Counted from the stretch's first letter, positions 16,806 to 24,870 are shown. The stretch is DNA of 64,000 nucleotides from Halobellus litoreus (GCF_024464595.1 NZ_JANHAW010000001.1:310001-374000), one strand, 5' to 3'. The notes: generated from the letters alone by a model not told the origin. Made by a program: numbers and translations.

Positions 16806-16822
16806 GTGAGTCAGGAACTCAC
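16806..16822. terminator. Hairpin between convergent genes
   Basis: GTGAGT-CAGGA-ACTCAC forms a 6-bp stem midway between the stop codons of the TasA-like gene and the leftward membrane-protein gene. It is placed to serve as a bidirectional terminator, though no long T-run follows. Confidence 0.35.
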
Positions 16823-16830
16823 AGAGACAG

Positions 16831-17187
16831 TCACCCCATCAGCAACCGCACGTTGTACACCGTCGTGAACGTCCCCATCACTGTCAGCACGATCGGCGGC
16901 AGGTAGTAGAATATCGGGTCCTCGCGCTGGGCGGCGTCGACGCTCACGAGGATGAACGTCAGAAACACCGCCAGTTTGAGCCCGACGAGTCCCGCGTTCC
17001 CGAGCGCGTCCACGGCGGCCCGAATCAGCGGATTCGCCTCCCTGACCTTCTCACTGAAGCCGATCAGCGCGATCGTCGTGACGATGTCCCCGACGCCGTA
17101 CGTCGCGGTGGCGACGAACCAGAGCCGCGAGAACTCCCGACCGTCGAACGGCGTCCCTTCCAGCCGGAGTCCCGATGGCAGTTTCAC
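16831..17187 (-). CDS. Small membrane protein, three or four helices (DUF5658-like)
   Basis: 118 residues. After a soluble N-terminus (KLPSGLRLEGTPFDGREF) come hydrophobic segments ATYGVGDIVTTIALIGF, NAGLVGLKLAVFLTFILVSV and IFYYLPPIVLTVMGTFTTVYNV. A conserved-looking EANPLIRAA motif sits between the first two. This resembles haloarchaeal DUF5658 membrane proteins, but I am unsure of the number. Function unknown. It converges on the TasA-like gene; its start is close to the divergent pirin gene. Confidence 0.65.
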   Translation of the reverse strand: MKLPSGLRLEGTPFDGREFSRLWFVATATYGVGDIVTTIALIGFSEKVREANPLIRAAVDALGNAGLVGLKLAVFLTFILVSVDAAQREDPIFYYLPPIVLTVMGTFTTVYNVRLLMG

Positions 17188-17340
17188 GTTGAGATGAATT
17201 TATAGCACGTTGATAAATAATAGTCGAATCTCCGACGGGAACACCGCGCGACGGCAGGCCCTCACCGACGTACCGGCGGAGCGGCGTGAGCTGGGTTTGA
17301 ACGTCGTCCTGAACGAGGCCGACTGCCTGTCCCGACAGTC

Positions 17341-17356
17341 TTTACCGAACGGTAAA
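17341..17356. promoter_or_regulatory. Operator TTTACC-N4-GGTAAA before pirin
   Basis: TTTACCGAACGGTAAA is an inverted repeat with perfect 7-bp arms around AA, ending 12 bases before the pirin ATG at 17369. It overlaps where TATA/TFB should bind for a leaderless message, so a bound protein would repress. The 6-base arms recur exactly before the next gene (18180-18195). Confidence 0.7.
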
Positions 17357-17368
17357 CCAACGGCGCGT

Positions 17369-18163
17369 ATGACAGAGAACGAGTCAGACGCAACCGGAAG
17401 CGTGCGCCAGGGCCAGCGCGTCCGACACGGGACGGGCGTGCACTCGAACCGCGCGTTCCCGACGAACGCGTATCCCTCGAACCTCGATCCGTTCGTCCTG
17501 TTCGAGCGGTTCTACATCGATCCCGACCAGGGGTTCCCGATGCATCCGCACCGCGGCTTCGAGATCGTCTCGTATATGCTCGACGGCGGGATGGAACACG
17601 AGGACTCCCTCGGGGTTACGAACACCGCCGAGGCGGGCGAGGCGATGCGGATCACCGCCGGAAACGGGATCCGACACTCGGAGTTCCCGGCGGGCGGAAC
17701 GGCCTGTACCGGACTCCAACTCTGGGTGAACCTCCCCCGAGAGGACAAAGAAATCGAACCGGACTACGAGGACGCGATGGCCACGGAACTGCCCACCGAA
17801 ACGGTCGACGGCGCGACCGTGACCACCATCGTCGGCGAGGGGTCGCCGATCACGCTTCGGACCCCGATGGCGTATCTGGACGTCGAGGTCGCGGACGCGG
17901 ACACCTGGACGTGGACGCGGCCCGACGAGTGGTCGGGATTTCTCTACGGCGTCTCCGGCTCGGGCACGGTCGCGGTCGGTCGCGAGAGCGACGCCGCCAC
18001 GCTCGACGCGGCGGAACCGTTCGGCGAGGGCGACGTGCTCCCCGTCACCGACGACGAGCCGGTCGAACTCCGCGGCGACGGCGGCGGGGACTGCCGAGTC
18101 GTCGCGGTCGCGGGGGAACCGCACGGCGAACCGATCCGCCAGCGCGGCCCGTTCGTGCTGTAG
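17369..18163 (+). CDS. Pirin family protein
   Basis: 264 residues; ATG at 17369 (MTENESDATG) preferred over upstream in-frame starts because it directly follows the operator and gives the usual pirin length. Bicupin of the pirin family; some members are quercetinases, others bind transcription factors. The N-terminal cupin has FPMHPHRGFEIVSY and ITAGNGIRHSE, providing the histidines and glutamate that bind a single metal ion (usually Fe). The C-terminal cupin (GFLYGVSGSGTVAVG) lacks such ligands, as usual. It shares its operator sequence with the flavoprotein downstream, so an oxidative or quinone/flavonoid stress role is plausible. Confidence 0.92.
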   Translation: MTENESDATGSVRQGQRVRHGTGVHSNRAFPTNAYPSNLDPFVLFERFYIDPDQGFPMHPHRGFEIVSYMLDGGMEHEDSLGVTNTAEAGEAMRITAGNGIRHSEFPAGGTACTGLQLWVNLPREDKEIEPDYEDAMATELPTETVDGATVTTIVGEGSPITLRTPMAYLDVEVADADTWTWTRPDEWSGFLYGVSGSGTVAVGRESDAATLDAAEPFGEGDVLPVTDDEPVELRGDGGGDCRVVAVAGEPHGEPIRQRGPFVL

Positions 18164-18179
18164 TCGGGGGAGCGTCTGT

Positions 18180-18195
18180 TTTACCAGATGGTAAA
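18180..18195. promoter_or_regulatory. Operator TTTACC-N4-GGTAAA before the flavoprotein gene
   Basis: TTTACCAGATGGTAAA has the same 6-bp arms and 4-base spacing as 17341-17356. It lies in the short gap between pirin and the flavoprotein gene, 31 bases before the preferred ATG (18227) and 4 bases before an alternative ATG (18200). Its presence implies the second gene has its own regulated promoter. Confidence 0.7.
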
Positions 18196-18226
18196 GCGTA
18201 TGTACGAGCGGTGGCTTCGCGGAGAT

Positions 18227-18787
18227 ATGGTAGACGTAGCCGTCGTCGGCGGTGGACCCGCCGGCCTGAGCGCCGCACTGTACGCCGCGAAGAACGACCT
18301 CGAAACCGTCCTCTTCGACACCGACGAGTCGTGGATGCACAAGGCCCACCTGTTCAACTACCCCGCGGTCCGGAGCATCAGCGGCGACGAGTTCCTCGCG
18401 GTCGCGCGCGGTCAGACCCGCGACCGCGGGGCGACCCTCGTCGAGGAGGCGGTGACGGACGTCGCAGAGGCCGACGACGGGTTCGTCGTCTCGACGGCCG
18501 AAGACGACTACGAGGCGTCGTACGTCGTCCTCGCGACCGGCGGCGATCGGAGCCTCGCGGACGATCTCGGCTGCGAGTTCACCGACGAGGACGTCGTCGA
18601 CGTGACCCTCGATATGGAGACGTCGGTCGAGAACGTCTACGCGACCGGTGCGATGGGGCGGCCCGAGAAGTGGCAGGCCGTCATCGCCGCCGGCGACGGC
18701 GCGGCCGCCGTCCTGGACGTTCTGTCGAAGGAGAAAGGCGAGTACTACCACGACTTCGATATGCCGTCGGACGTCCCCGAACTGTAA
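18227..18787 (+). CDS. Half-size FAD-dependent oxidoreductase (thioredoxin-reductase-like, no CxxC)
   Basis: 186 residues from the ATG at 18227 (MVDVAVVGGGPAGLSAALYAA); starts at 18188 or 18200 would add 13 or 9 residues. It contains the FAD-binding GGGPAGLSAA motif at the very N-terminus and a second FAD-contact region ENVYATGAMGRPEKWQ near the end. The NADPH domain and the redox CxxC of true thioredoxin reductases are absent, so it is about half their length. Such short forms could bind FAD and use another electron donor. It follows pirin and is followed by a convergent TetR regulator. Confidence 0.85.
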   Translation: MVDVAVVGGGPAGLSAALYAAKNDLETVLFDTDESWMHKAHLFNYPAVRSISGDEFLAVARGQTRDRGATLVEEAVTDVAEADDGFVVSTAEDDYEASYVVLATGGDRSLADDLGCEFTDEDVVDVTLDMETSVENVYATGAMGRPEKWQAVIAAGDGAAAVLDVLSKEKGEYYHDFDMPSDVPEL

Positions 18788-18877
18788 GCCGAAGTCGCCT
18801 GTTCGGGGGTCTATCGACGCGGATTCGAACTCGAGTCCACGGCCACACGCGGACGAGATGAACGGGAGGTAGGTTCT

Positions 18878-19498
18878 TCACGTCTCGGAGGCGGGATACA
18901 GCGAGTCGAGAACGAACTCGTCGATCGCGCGGCGGGCCTCGTCCGGCGCGTCGTCGTGTCCGAGCGCGAGGCGTCGCTCCCGGGCGACGTGTATCGTATC
19001 GGTGAGGTGCTGTCCCATCAGGTCGGCGTCGACCTCCCGGAACGACCCCTGTTCGATCCCGCGCTCGATGACGTCGACGATGCCCTGTTTGAGTCGATCG
19101 TAGTGCTCCGTGAACAGTTCGCGGTGCGCCTCGTCGTGTTGGGCGGACGCGTACAGTTCGTGATACACCTGCATCCGGTCCCAGTGGGAGAACTCCTCGA
19201 GTTCCGGCCCGAACAGACAGCGATCGATCCGCATATCGAGTTCCTCGCGTGGCCCCGTCTCCTCGTCGACCTCGATGCTTCCCTCGTACTGGTCGATGAC
19301 GTATTCCAGAAACGACGACAGCAGGTCGTACTTGCCGTCGAAGTGGTAGTGAATCACCTGTCGGGACAGCTCCATCTCGGCCCCGATGTCGCGGACGCGC
19401 AGGTCGGTGTAGCCGTGTTCGCGCAGTGCCCGGAAAGTGGCCTCCATAATGACCTCGCGGGTGTCCTGGGCCTCGACCGACCCGTCCGATTCGCTCAT
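18878..19498 (-). CDS. TetR/AcrR family transcriptional regulator
   Basis: 206 residues. The N-terminal helix-turn-helix (about 13-60: REVIMEATFRALREHGYTDLRVRDIG, then LSRQVIHYHFDGKYDLL) is standard TetR. The C-terminal ligand/dimer domain is helical and His/Glu-rich, without a recognisable ligand signature. It converges on the flavoprotein gene. A degenerate copy of the TTTACC-N4-GGTAAA palindrome lies 9 bases upstream of its start (19508-19523), so it is the best candidate to bind all three sites and control itself. Confidence 0.92.
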   Translation of the reverse strand: MSESDGSVEAQDTREVIMEATFRALREHGYTDLRVRDIGAEMELSRQVIHYHFDGKYDLLSSFLEYVIDQYEGSIEVDEETGPREELDMRIDRCLFGPELEEFSHWDRMQVYHELYASAQHDEAHRELFTEHYDRLKQGIVDVIERGIEQGSFREVDADLMGQHLTDTIHVARERRLALGHDDAPDEARRAIDEFVLDSLYPASET

Positions 19499-19507
19499 AG
19501 AGGACCG

Positions 19508-19523
19508 TTGACCTGCGGGTTAC
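19508..19523. promoter_or_regulatory. Degenerate copy of the TTTACC-N4-GGTAAA operator before tetR
   Basis: TTGACCTGCGGGTTAC keeps 9 of 12 arm positions of the two sites at 17341 and 18180 (TTGACC against TTTACC, GGTTAC against GGTAAA) with the same 4-base spacer. Its place immediately upstream of the TetR start suits weaker autoregulation. Confidence 0.45.
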
Positions 19524-19563
19524 ATATCGGTTTCCTCGCGGGATCCCGCGTCCGCCGGAAGCC

Positions 19564-20304
19564 TCACCGCCCGTCGACGACTGTCCCGACCGACCGTCCC
19601 GCCAGGAAGCCCGAGAGCGCGTCGGGACCGAAGATAGACGCCGGCGCGCCGAGTTCGAGCAGCGCGCGCACCTTCGCCGCCATTCCCCCGGTCACGTCCG
19701 TCGCATCGGAGCCGCCGAGCGCGTCCGCGACGTCTCCGAAGTCGGTGATCTCGCTCACGACGTCGCCGTCGTCGCCGTAGACCCCGTCGACGGTGGAACA
19801 GAGCCCGACGCGGTCGGCGTCGAGGCCGCGAGCGAGGTGGGCGACGACCTCGTCGCCGCTGATGATCGTCGCGCCCGCGTCCGCGTGGGCGATCACGTCG
19901 CCGTGCAGCACGGGGACGAAGCCCTCGGCGAGCATCGTCGCCGTGGTGTCGGACGCGAGCGACAACGTCGAATCGGCGGCGCGCGCGCCCGCCGAGAGCG
20001 GATGCACCGGTAGCGCCGGGACGCCCGCCGACTGCAACCGCCCGACGACCTCGTCGTTGAGCCGTCGCATCGAGTCGTGGATCTCCCAGACACCGACGGC
20101 GTCGTGGCTCCCGTCGGTGGGCGTGACGCCGTGCTTTTCCGCGTAGTGGTGACCGAAACTCCCCGCCCCGTGCACGAGCAGCAGTCGCGAGACGTCCGCG
20201 TCGGCGATCGCGCCGACCGCGCGGTCCAGGGCGTCGTCGTCGACGGTCTCGGGCGTTGCCTTGTCGGTGATGACGCTCCCGCCGAGTTTGAGGACGGTCG
20301 TCAC
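19564..20304 (-). CDS. Isopentenyl phosphate kinase
   Basis: 246 residues, amino acid kinase fold. It phosphorylates isopentenyl phosphate to isopentenyl diphosphate in the archaeal mevalonate pathway. KLGGSVITDK (phosphate-binding), GAGSFGHHYA with the substrate-contacting histidine that marks IPK against other kinases of the fold, and late TGGMAAKVRALL are all present. It starts at a GTG one base after the mevalonate kinase stop, so the two are one operon. This chromosomal pairing is typical of haloarchaea. Confidence 0.94.
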   Translation of the reverse strand: MTTVLKLGGSVITDKATPETVDDDALDRAVGAIADADVSRLLLVHGAGSFGHHYAEKHGVTPTDGSHDAVGVWEIHDSMRRLNDEVVGRLQSAGVPALPVHPLSAGARAADSTLSLASDTTATMLAEGFVPVLHGDVIAHADAGATIISGDEVVAHLARGLDADRVGLCSTVDGVYGDDGDVVSEITDFGDVADALGGSDATDVTGGMAAKVRALLELGAPASIFGPDALSGFLAGRSVGTVVDGR

Positions 20305-20305
20305 G

Positions 20306-21364
20306 TCACTTCGCCTCCGCGTTCGTCGATCCGTCCGTCGCCGCGGTCGTCGGCCGCTCCGCGCGGACGCCCTCGCGGTCCAGTTCCGCGCGGAACGCGT
20401 CGCGACACTCCGCGGTGTACCGGAGCGCCGTCCGCGTCTCGGGCGTCTCGTCGAGCGCGACGATGCAGCCGCCGCCGCCCGCGCCGGTGAGTTTCGCGCC
20501 GTGCGCGCCGGCCTCCCGAGCGGCCCAGACCATATTGTCGAGCGTGCGCGAGGAGACGCCGAGGGCTTCGAGCAGGCCGTGATCGAAGTCCATCAGTCGG
20601 CCGAGTTCGGCCAGGAGTTCCGGTTCCGGATCGGACGCCGGGTCGGCCGCGGCGAGCAGCGACTCCCCTTCCATGACGATGTCACCGATGCTCTCGACGG
20701 TGTCGGCGGCGAAACCGTACTCCTCGCGGAGCGAGCGGACGCCCGCGACGAGCTCGCCCGTGTCGCCCGCGCCGCCGTCGAAGCCGACGACGAAGGGGAG
20801 GTTCGGCGCGTCGATCCGGCGGCAGTCGTCGCCTTCGACCCTGACCGCGCCGCCCATCGCCGAACAGAACGTGTCCGCGCGCGAGGCCTGCCCGTCCTGG
20901 ACGTCGTACTCCGCGCGGTAGGCGCGCTCGGCCAGTTCTTCGGGAGCGAGTTCGACGCCGAGTTCCCGCGTCGCGGCGTCGATGCCGGCGACGACGACGG
21001 CGGCCGAAGAGCCGAGGCCCGCACCGAGCGGGATCTCGCTCTCGACGCGGATGTCGAACCCGGCCGCGGGCGCGTCGGCGGCGTCGCGGGCCTGTTCGAC
21101 CGCGGCGTCGACGTAGCCCACGCCGGCGTCGACGAGGCCCGCCGGGACGTCGACGTCGGGGCGATCCTCGATGTCGTCGGCGTACTCGACGGTGAAGCCG
21201 TCGAGGCTCAGATCCCGGGCTTCGACCCTGATGTGGTCGTCCTCGCGGGCGTCGACGGTGACGGTGGCCCGGCGCTCGATGGCGCACGGGACCGCGGGTT
21301 CGCCGTAGACGACCGCGTGCTCCCCGAAGAGGTACACCTTGCCGGGGGCGCTTGAGACGGTCAT
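20306..21364 (-). CDS. mvk: Mevalonate kinase
   Basis: 352 residues, GHMP kinase family. It converts mevalonate to mevalonate 5-phosphate for the ether-lipid isoprenoid chains. Motifs in order: SAPGKVYLFGEHAVVYG at the N-terminus, the phosphate loop IPLGAGLGSSAAV, and GAHGAKLTGAGGGGCIVAL near the C-terminus. The length is slightly above the archaeal average because of acidic loops and a tail after LDREGVRAERP. ATG at 21364; the isopentenyl phosphate kinase gene follows one base after its stop. Confidence 0.95.
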   Translation of the reverse strand: MTVSSAPGKVYLFGEHAVVYGEPAVPCAIERRATVTVDAREDDHIRVEARDLSLDGFTVEYADDIEDRPDVDVPAGLVDAGVGYVDAAVEQARDAADAPAAGFDIRVESEIPLGAGLGSSAAVVVAGIDAATRELGVELAPEELAERAYRAEYDVQDGQASRADTFCSAMGGAVRVEGDDCRRIDAPNLPFVVGFDGGAGDTGELVAGVRSLREEYGFAADTVESIGDIVMEGESLLAAADPASDPEPELLAELGRLMDFDHGLLEALGVSSRTLDNMVWAAREAGAHGAKLTGAGGGGCIVALDETPETRTALRYTAECRDAFRAELDREGVRAERPTTAATDGSTNAEAK

Positions 21365-21512
21365 ACGGGAGGCATACCGTGGACGGCGCTTAAGCTATCC
21401 GACTGAAATCGACCCTCGGGGATCCGGGCAGCGCCGGCTCCGGCAGTCCCGCGAGCGTCCGGCAGTCGGGGTCACGAGGGTCGACTCCGACAGTGCCCGC
21501 GGGTCGGTCGCG

Positions 21513-21821
21513 TCACTCCTCGGCGAAGTCGTCGAGTTCCGTCAGTTCGAGATCGTCGTCGCCGCGGAGGTACTTCGCCGCGGCCGCGAGCGCGACGAGT
21601 AGCACGAGCGCGACGAGCGCGCCGATTCGGAGCCGTCCCGAATCCTCCCCGAGCGGGGTACCGGTCTCCTCGGTTCCGCCGGACCCATCCGATGACTCCT
21701 CGCCATCGGCTTCGCTCGACGCCGCCTCGTCACCGGAGCCGCCGATCGCGGGGGCGGTGTTCGTCGCGCTGAAACTGAGGCCGTCGTGGAGGTGAATCTC
21801 GAAGAACGTGAACTCGGTCAT
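21513..21821 (-). CDS. Small single-helix membrane protein, function unknown
   Basis: 102 residues from the ATG at 21821 (MTEFTFFEIHLHDGLSFSA). An N-terminal part of about 25 residues is followed by a Gly/Ser/Glu/Asp-rich disordered linker (about 30-65), one membrane helix (IGALVALVLLVALAAAAKYL) and a short acidic tail. No cleavable signal is evident. I do not recognise a family. It lies upstream of mevalonate kinase on the same strand and divergent from the M42 peptidase. Confidence 0.6.
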   Translation of the reverse strand: MTEFTFFEIHLHDGLSFSATNTAPAIGGSGDEAASSEADGEESSDGSGGTEETGTPLGEDSGRLRIGALVALVLLVALAAAAKYLRGDDDLELTELDDFAEE

Positions 21822-21944
21822 CTCAAATTTCGGTACGCCGACAGGAATCATAACCGTTGCGGACGGCGGGGCGAGACGCGCGACGACGAATGTCTAGCAT
21901 TTATCATTCGGTGCTTTCAGGTATCGGGCAGTCGGAGCGGTCGT

Positions 21945-23003
21945 ATGGACGAAGACAGACGCACGTTTCTGACAGATCTGCTGACGACGCCCAGCCCCTC
22001 GGGGTTCGAGGCCGTCGGCCAGCGAGTGTGGCTCGACTACGTTCGCGAGTTCGCCGACGAGGTTTGGACGGACGACTACGGCAACGCGGTCGCGGTCCAC
22101 GAGGGGCGTTCCGACGCCTCGATCGCGTTCACCGGCCACGCCGACGAGATCGGGTTCATCGTCCGCGACGTGACCGAAGAGGGCTTCCTGCGGATCGCCC
22201 CGATCGGCGGCGCGGATCGGACGGTCTCGAAGGGCCAACACGTGACCGTCCACGCGGAGGCCCCGGTCGCGGGCGTCGTCGGGCAGACGGCGATCCACCT
22301 GCGCGACCGGGAGGCCGAGTCCTACGACGACATCGACGAGCAGTTCGTGGACGTCGGTGCCGAGGACGGCGAGGAGGCCGAAGACCTCGTCGAGGTCGGC
22401 GACCCGGTGACCGTCGAGACCCGCGTGCGGCCGCTGCAGGGGACTCGACTGGCCGCCAGAGGAATGGACAACCGCGTGGGGATCTGGTCGGCCGCCGAGG
22501 GGCTCCGCTCGGCGACCGAAGCCGACGTCGACGCCACGGTGTACGCCGTCAGTACGGTGCAGGAGGAGGTCGGCGTCCAGGGCGCGAAGATGATCGGGTT
22601 CGACCTCGACCCCGACGCCGCGGTCGCCGTCGACGTGACCCACGCCACCGACAACCCCGACATCCCGGGCAAACGCACCGGCCCGGTGGAACTCGGGAGC
22701 GGGCCGGTGGTCTCCCGCGGCAGCGCGAACCACCCTTCGCTGGTCGAACTCGCCCGCGATTCGGCCGCCGACGCCGACGTCGACGTGCAGTTGCAGGCGA
22801 CCGGGACGCGGACCGGCACCGACGCCGACGCGTTCTACACCGCCCGCAGCGGCATTCCCGCGCTGAATCTCGGGATCCCGAACCGGTATATGCACACCCC
22901 CGTCGAGGTGATCGACACGGCCGACCTCGACGCCGTCGCCGAGCTGCTGGGGTCGGTCGCGGCCCACGCCGGCGACGCCGCACCGTTCGGCCTCGACCTG
23001 TGA
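21945..23003 (+). CDS. M42 family metallopeptidase (TET-type aminopeptidase)
   Basis: 352 residues from ATG 21945 (MDEDRRTFLTDLLTTPSPSG), the usual family beginning. M42 enzymes form large tetrahedral cytosolic aminopeptidases with two Zn or Co ions. Ligand motifs are all present: His in FTGHADEIGF, the bridging Asp in ARGMDNRVG, catalytic and ligand Glu pair in VQEEVGVQGA, Asp in AVDVTHATD, and the final His in MHTPVEVIDTADL. The two inserted acidic loops are as expected in haloarchaea. Stand-alone gene; a short direct repeat follows it. Confidence 0.93.
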   Translation: MDEDRRTFLTDLLTTPSPSGFEAVGQRVWLDYVREFADEVWTDDYGNAVAVHEGRSDASIAFTGHADEIGFIVRDVTEEGFLRIAPIGGADRTVSKGQHVTVHAEAPVAGVVGQTAIHLRDREAESYDDIDEQFVDVGAEDGEEAEDLVEVGDPVTVETRVRPLQGTRLAARGMDNRVGIWSAAEGLRSATEADVDATVYAVSTVQEEVGVQGAKMIGFDLDPDAAVAVDVTHATDNPDIPGKRTGPVELGSGPVVSRGSANHPSLVELARDSAADADVDVQLQATGTRTGTDADAFYTARSGIPALNLGIPNRYMHTPVEVIDTADLDAVAELLGSVAAHAGDAAPFGLDL

Positions 23004-23027
23004 ACGTCGTGGCCGACGACCGGTGAC

Positions 23028-23063
23028 TGACGGGGCGGACGGCCAGTGAATGACGGGGCGGAC
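23028..23063. repeat. Short direct repeat after the M42 peptidase gene
   Basis: TGACGGGGCGGAC occurs at 23028-23040 and again at 23051-23063 in the intergenic region before L11. It is too short to identify as part of an element; it may simply be a local duplication. Confidence 0.5.
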
Positions 23064-23227
23064 ACTAGCAAGCGTCGAGGAGTGACGGCCGAGAGAGTCG
23101 GTCGGCGGTCGACGCCATAGTCGACCCGGGGCCGAACCATTTCGATCGTCAATCCCAAGCGATCGCCTCTCGCGTTCCGACCGCAGACGCCGTGCCGCTC
23201 CCTCGCACGGCCGTTCGGCCGAAAGAA

Positions 23228-23252
23228 AACCGTTAAAAGTCGCCGCAGGGTG
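23228..23252 (+). promoter_or_regulatory. Promoter of ribosomal protein L11 (twin of 29064-29088)
   Basis: A TTAAAA TATA box at 23233-23238 lies 29 bases before the ATG at 23262, predicting a leaderless transcript. The 25-base block around it (AACCGTTAAAAGTCGCCGC plus GGGTG) is identical at 24 of 25 positions to the block before the zinc-finger gene at 29098, with exactly the same distance to the start codon. Confidence 0.75.
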
Positions 23253-23261
23253 TTGTGAGGT

Positions 23262-23738
23262 ATGGCTGGAACTATCGAAGTACTCGTTCCCGGCGGGGAG
23301 GCGAACCCCGGTCCGCCGCTCGGTCCGGAACTCGGACCGACTCCTGTGAACGTGCAGGACGTCGTGCAGCAGATCAACGACGAGACCGCCGCATTCGACG
23401 GGATGGAAGTCCCCGTCACCGTCGAGTACGATGACGACGGCTCCTTCTCGATCTCTGTCGGCGTTCCGCCGACGGCCGAACTCGTCAAAGACGAGGCCGG
23501 CTTCGAGACCGGGTCGGGCGAACCCCAGAAGAACTTCGTCGCCGATCTGACCGTCGAACAGGTGAAGAAGATCGCGGAGCAGAAGTCCTCGGACCTGCTC
23601 TCCTACGACTCGTTCAACGCCGCGAAGGAGGTCGTCGGCACCTGCACCTCCCTCGGCGTCACGATCGAGGGCAACGACCCCCGCGAGTTCAAACGGCGGA
23701 TGGAAGACGGCGAGTACGACGACGTCTTCGCGGAGTAA
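23262..23738 (+). CDS. rpl11: 50S ribosomal protein L11
   Basis: 158 residues, L11 family. It binds the GTPase-associated centre of 23S rRNA and the stalk base. The N-domain begins with the signature GGEANPGPPLGPELGPTPVNVQ; the C-terminal RNA-binding domain contains FVADLTVEQVKKIAEQK and ends with an acidic tail. It has its own leaderless promoter and is separated from the L1-L10-L12 operon by about 1.8 kb containing two regulators and a TOBE protein. Confidence 0.97.
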   Translation: MAGTIEVLVPGGEANPGPPLGPELGPTPVNVQDVVQQINDETAAFDGMEVPVTVEYDDDGSFSISVGVPPTAELVKDEAGFETGSGEPQKNFVADLTVEQVKKIAEQKSSDLLSYDSFNAAKEVVGTCTSLGVTIEGNDPREFKRRMEDGEYDDVFAE

Positions 23739-23879
23739 GCAGGCCGCCGCGCGTTCTGTCACTCCCGGCGACTGCCGTTCTCTCCCCGGTTCTCTCGTCG
23801 TCCGGTTCGATACGAGACAGGGTACGCACAGCGGCGTCTATCGTGACGCACCGCAGACTGGACTCGACCGGGCCCGTGC

Positions 23880-24089
23880 TCACTCGCTGTCGATCATCAC
23901 CTCGCTGGCCTTGATCACGGCGGCGACCTCGTCGCCTTCACGCAGATCGAGGCGGTCGGCGGACCCGCGCGTGATCGTCGAGGTGATCTCCTGTCCGCCG
24001 CCGAGTTCGACGACGACCTCCGCCATAATGTCGTCCTTCTCGACCGACGTCACGGTTCCTGTAAGCCGGTTTCTGGCGCTCAGTGCCAT
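23880..24089 (-). CDS. Stand-alone TOBE/Mop-domain protein (molbindin-like)
   Basis: 69 residues from the ATG at 24089 (MALSARNRLTGTVTSVEKDDI). This is a single Mop/TOBE domain: LSARNRLTGTV followed by EVVVELGGGQEITSTITRGSADRL and the terminal VAAVIKASEVMI, where the serine/lysine pattern binds molybdate or tungstate in oligomeric molbindins. No DNA-binding or ABC part is attached. It may buffer or sense molybdate, which fits a genome with molybdoenzymes (see 53-57 kb), but no Mo gene is next to it. Confidence 0.85.
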   Translation of the reverse strand: MALSARNRLTGTVTSVEKDDIMAEVVVELGGGQEITSTITRGSADRLDLREGDEVAAVIKASEVMIDSE

Positions 24090-24206
24090 ACCGAGTAATC
24101 GCCGCCGGAGAGCAAATACGTGTCGGCGAGTCAAAATGTACCGTCGGGTCGATGCCGTCCGGTGGCACTCCGACCTCGCTCGCAGTACGCACCCGACGGC
24201 CGCCGA

Positions 24207-24842
24207 TCAGACGAGTGTCGTCTCGATCAACCGCTTGTGTCCCCGGCGAAGCCGGTCCGCGACGGCCTGCCGCGAGATGCCCAACTCGTCGCCGATGGCT
24301 GCGAGCGTCGTCTGCCGCGGCGAATCGAAGTACCCTCCCTCGTAGGCGCTTCGGAGTGCCGTTTCCTGGGCGTCCGTGAGGCCGACGCCCGACGGCGACG
24401 ATTCCTCGTGGAAGATCCGTTCCAGGCGGAACGGAATCCCCTGTTCCCGACAGTACTCCCTGAGCGTCCCGAGGGCCGCTCGGTGCGGAACGCGGGCCCG
24501 AACGTGGTACTCGCCGTTCCGGAGTTCCATATTCAGATACGCGATGTCCTCTTCGACTGCGACGTGATAGGTGCCCCGAGTGTCCGTCTCTTCGGTGTAG
24601 GTGACGACGTAGTAGGCCGTCTCCGCGAACTTCGTGAGCACGGTGTACTCCTTCACGGTCGGGTCCGCGTCGAGAGCCGCCTCGAACTCGTCGAAACGGG
24701 CCCCGTACGCCGTGAACACGAACTTGTGCGGACGGTCACCCTTGAGCACGATGTCTTCGCCGGAGAACCGCATTTCCGGGACGGCTTCCGACGCGTGCGC
24801 CAGCGGCGGGATCTCGACGCAGAACTCCGCGATGAAGCTCAT
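24207..24842 (-). CDS. Bacterio-opsin activator (Bat)-type HTH regulator
   Basis: 211 residues. The N-terminal 150 residues match the region found before HTH_10 in haloarchaeal Bat-like regulators. The C-terminal HTH_10 domain is clear: SGVGLTDAQETALRSAYEGGYFDSPRQTTLAAIGDELGISRQAVADRLRRGHKRLIE. No PAS, GAF or receiver domain is present, so the input signal is unknown. Leaderless: a TATA element TTTTATC lies 22-28 bases upstream of the ATG. It is convergent-side neighbour of the TOBE gene and divergent from a HalOD1 protein. Confidence 0.9.
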   Translation of the reverse strand: MSFIAEFCVEIPPLAHASEAVPEMRFSGEDIVLKGDRPHKFVFTAYGARFDEFEAALDADPTVKEYTVLTKFAETAYYVVTYTEETDTRGTYHVAVEEDIAYLNMELRNGEYHVRARVPHRAALGTLREYCREQGIPFRLERIFHEESSPSGVGLTDAQETALRSAYEGGYFDSPRQTTLAAIGDELGISRQAVADRLRRGHKRLIETTLV

Positions 24843-24863
24843 ACCGTCATATGTTCGTCAGAA

Positions 24864-24870
24864 GATAAAA
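24864..24870 (-). promoter_or_regulatory. TATA box of the Bat-type regulator
   Basis: TTTTATC on the minus strand, centred about 25 bases upstream of the ATG at 24842, consistent with leaderless transcription. Confidence 0.5.

Noticed and set aside
21894-23762. Long reverse-strand frame (about 620 codons) across the M42 peptidase and L11 genes
   Set aside because: It is the antisense of two certain genes, has Arg/Asp/Val-rich composition typical of G+C-rich shadows and no family motif.
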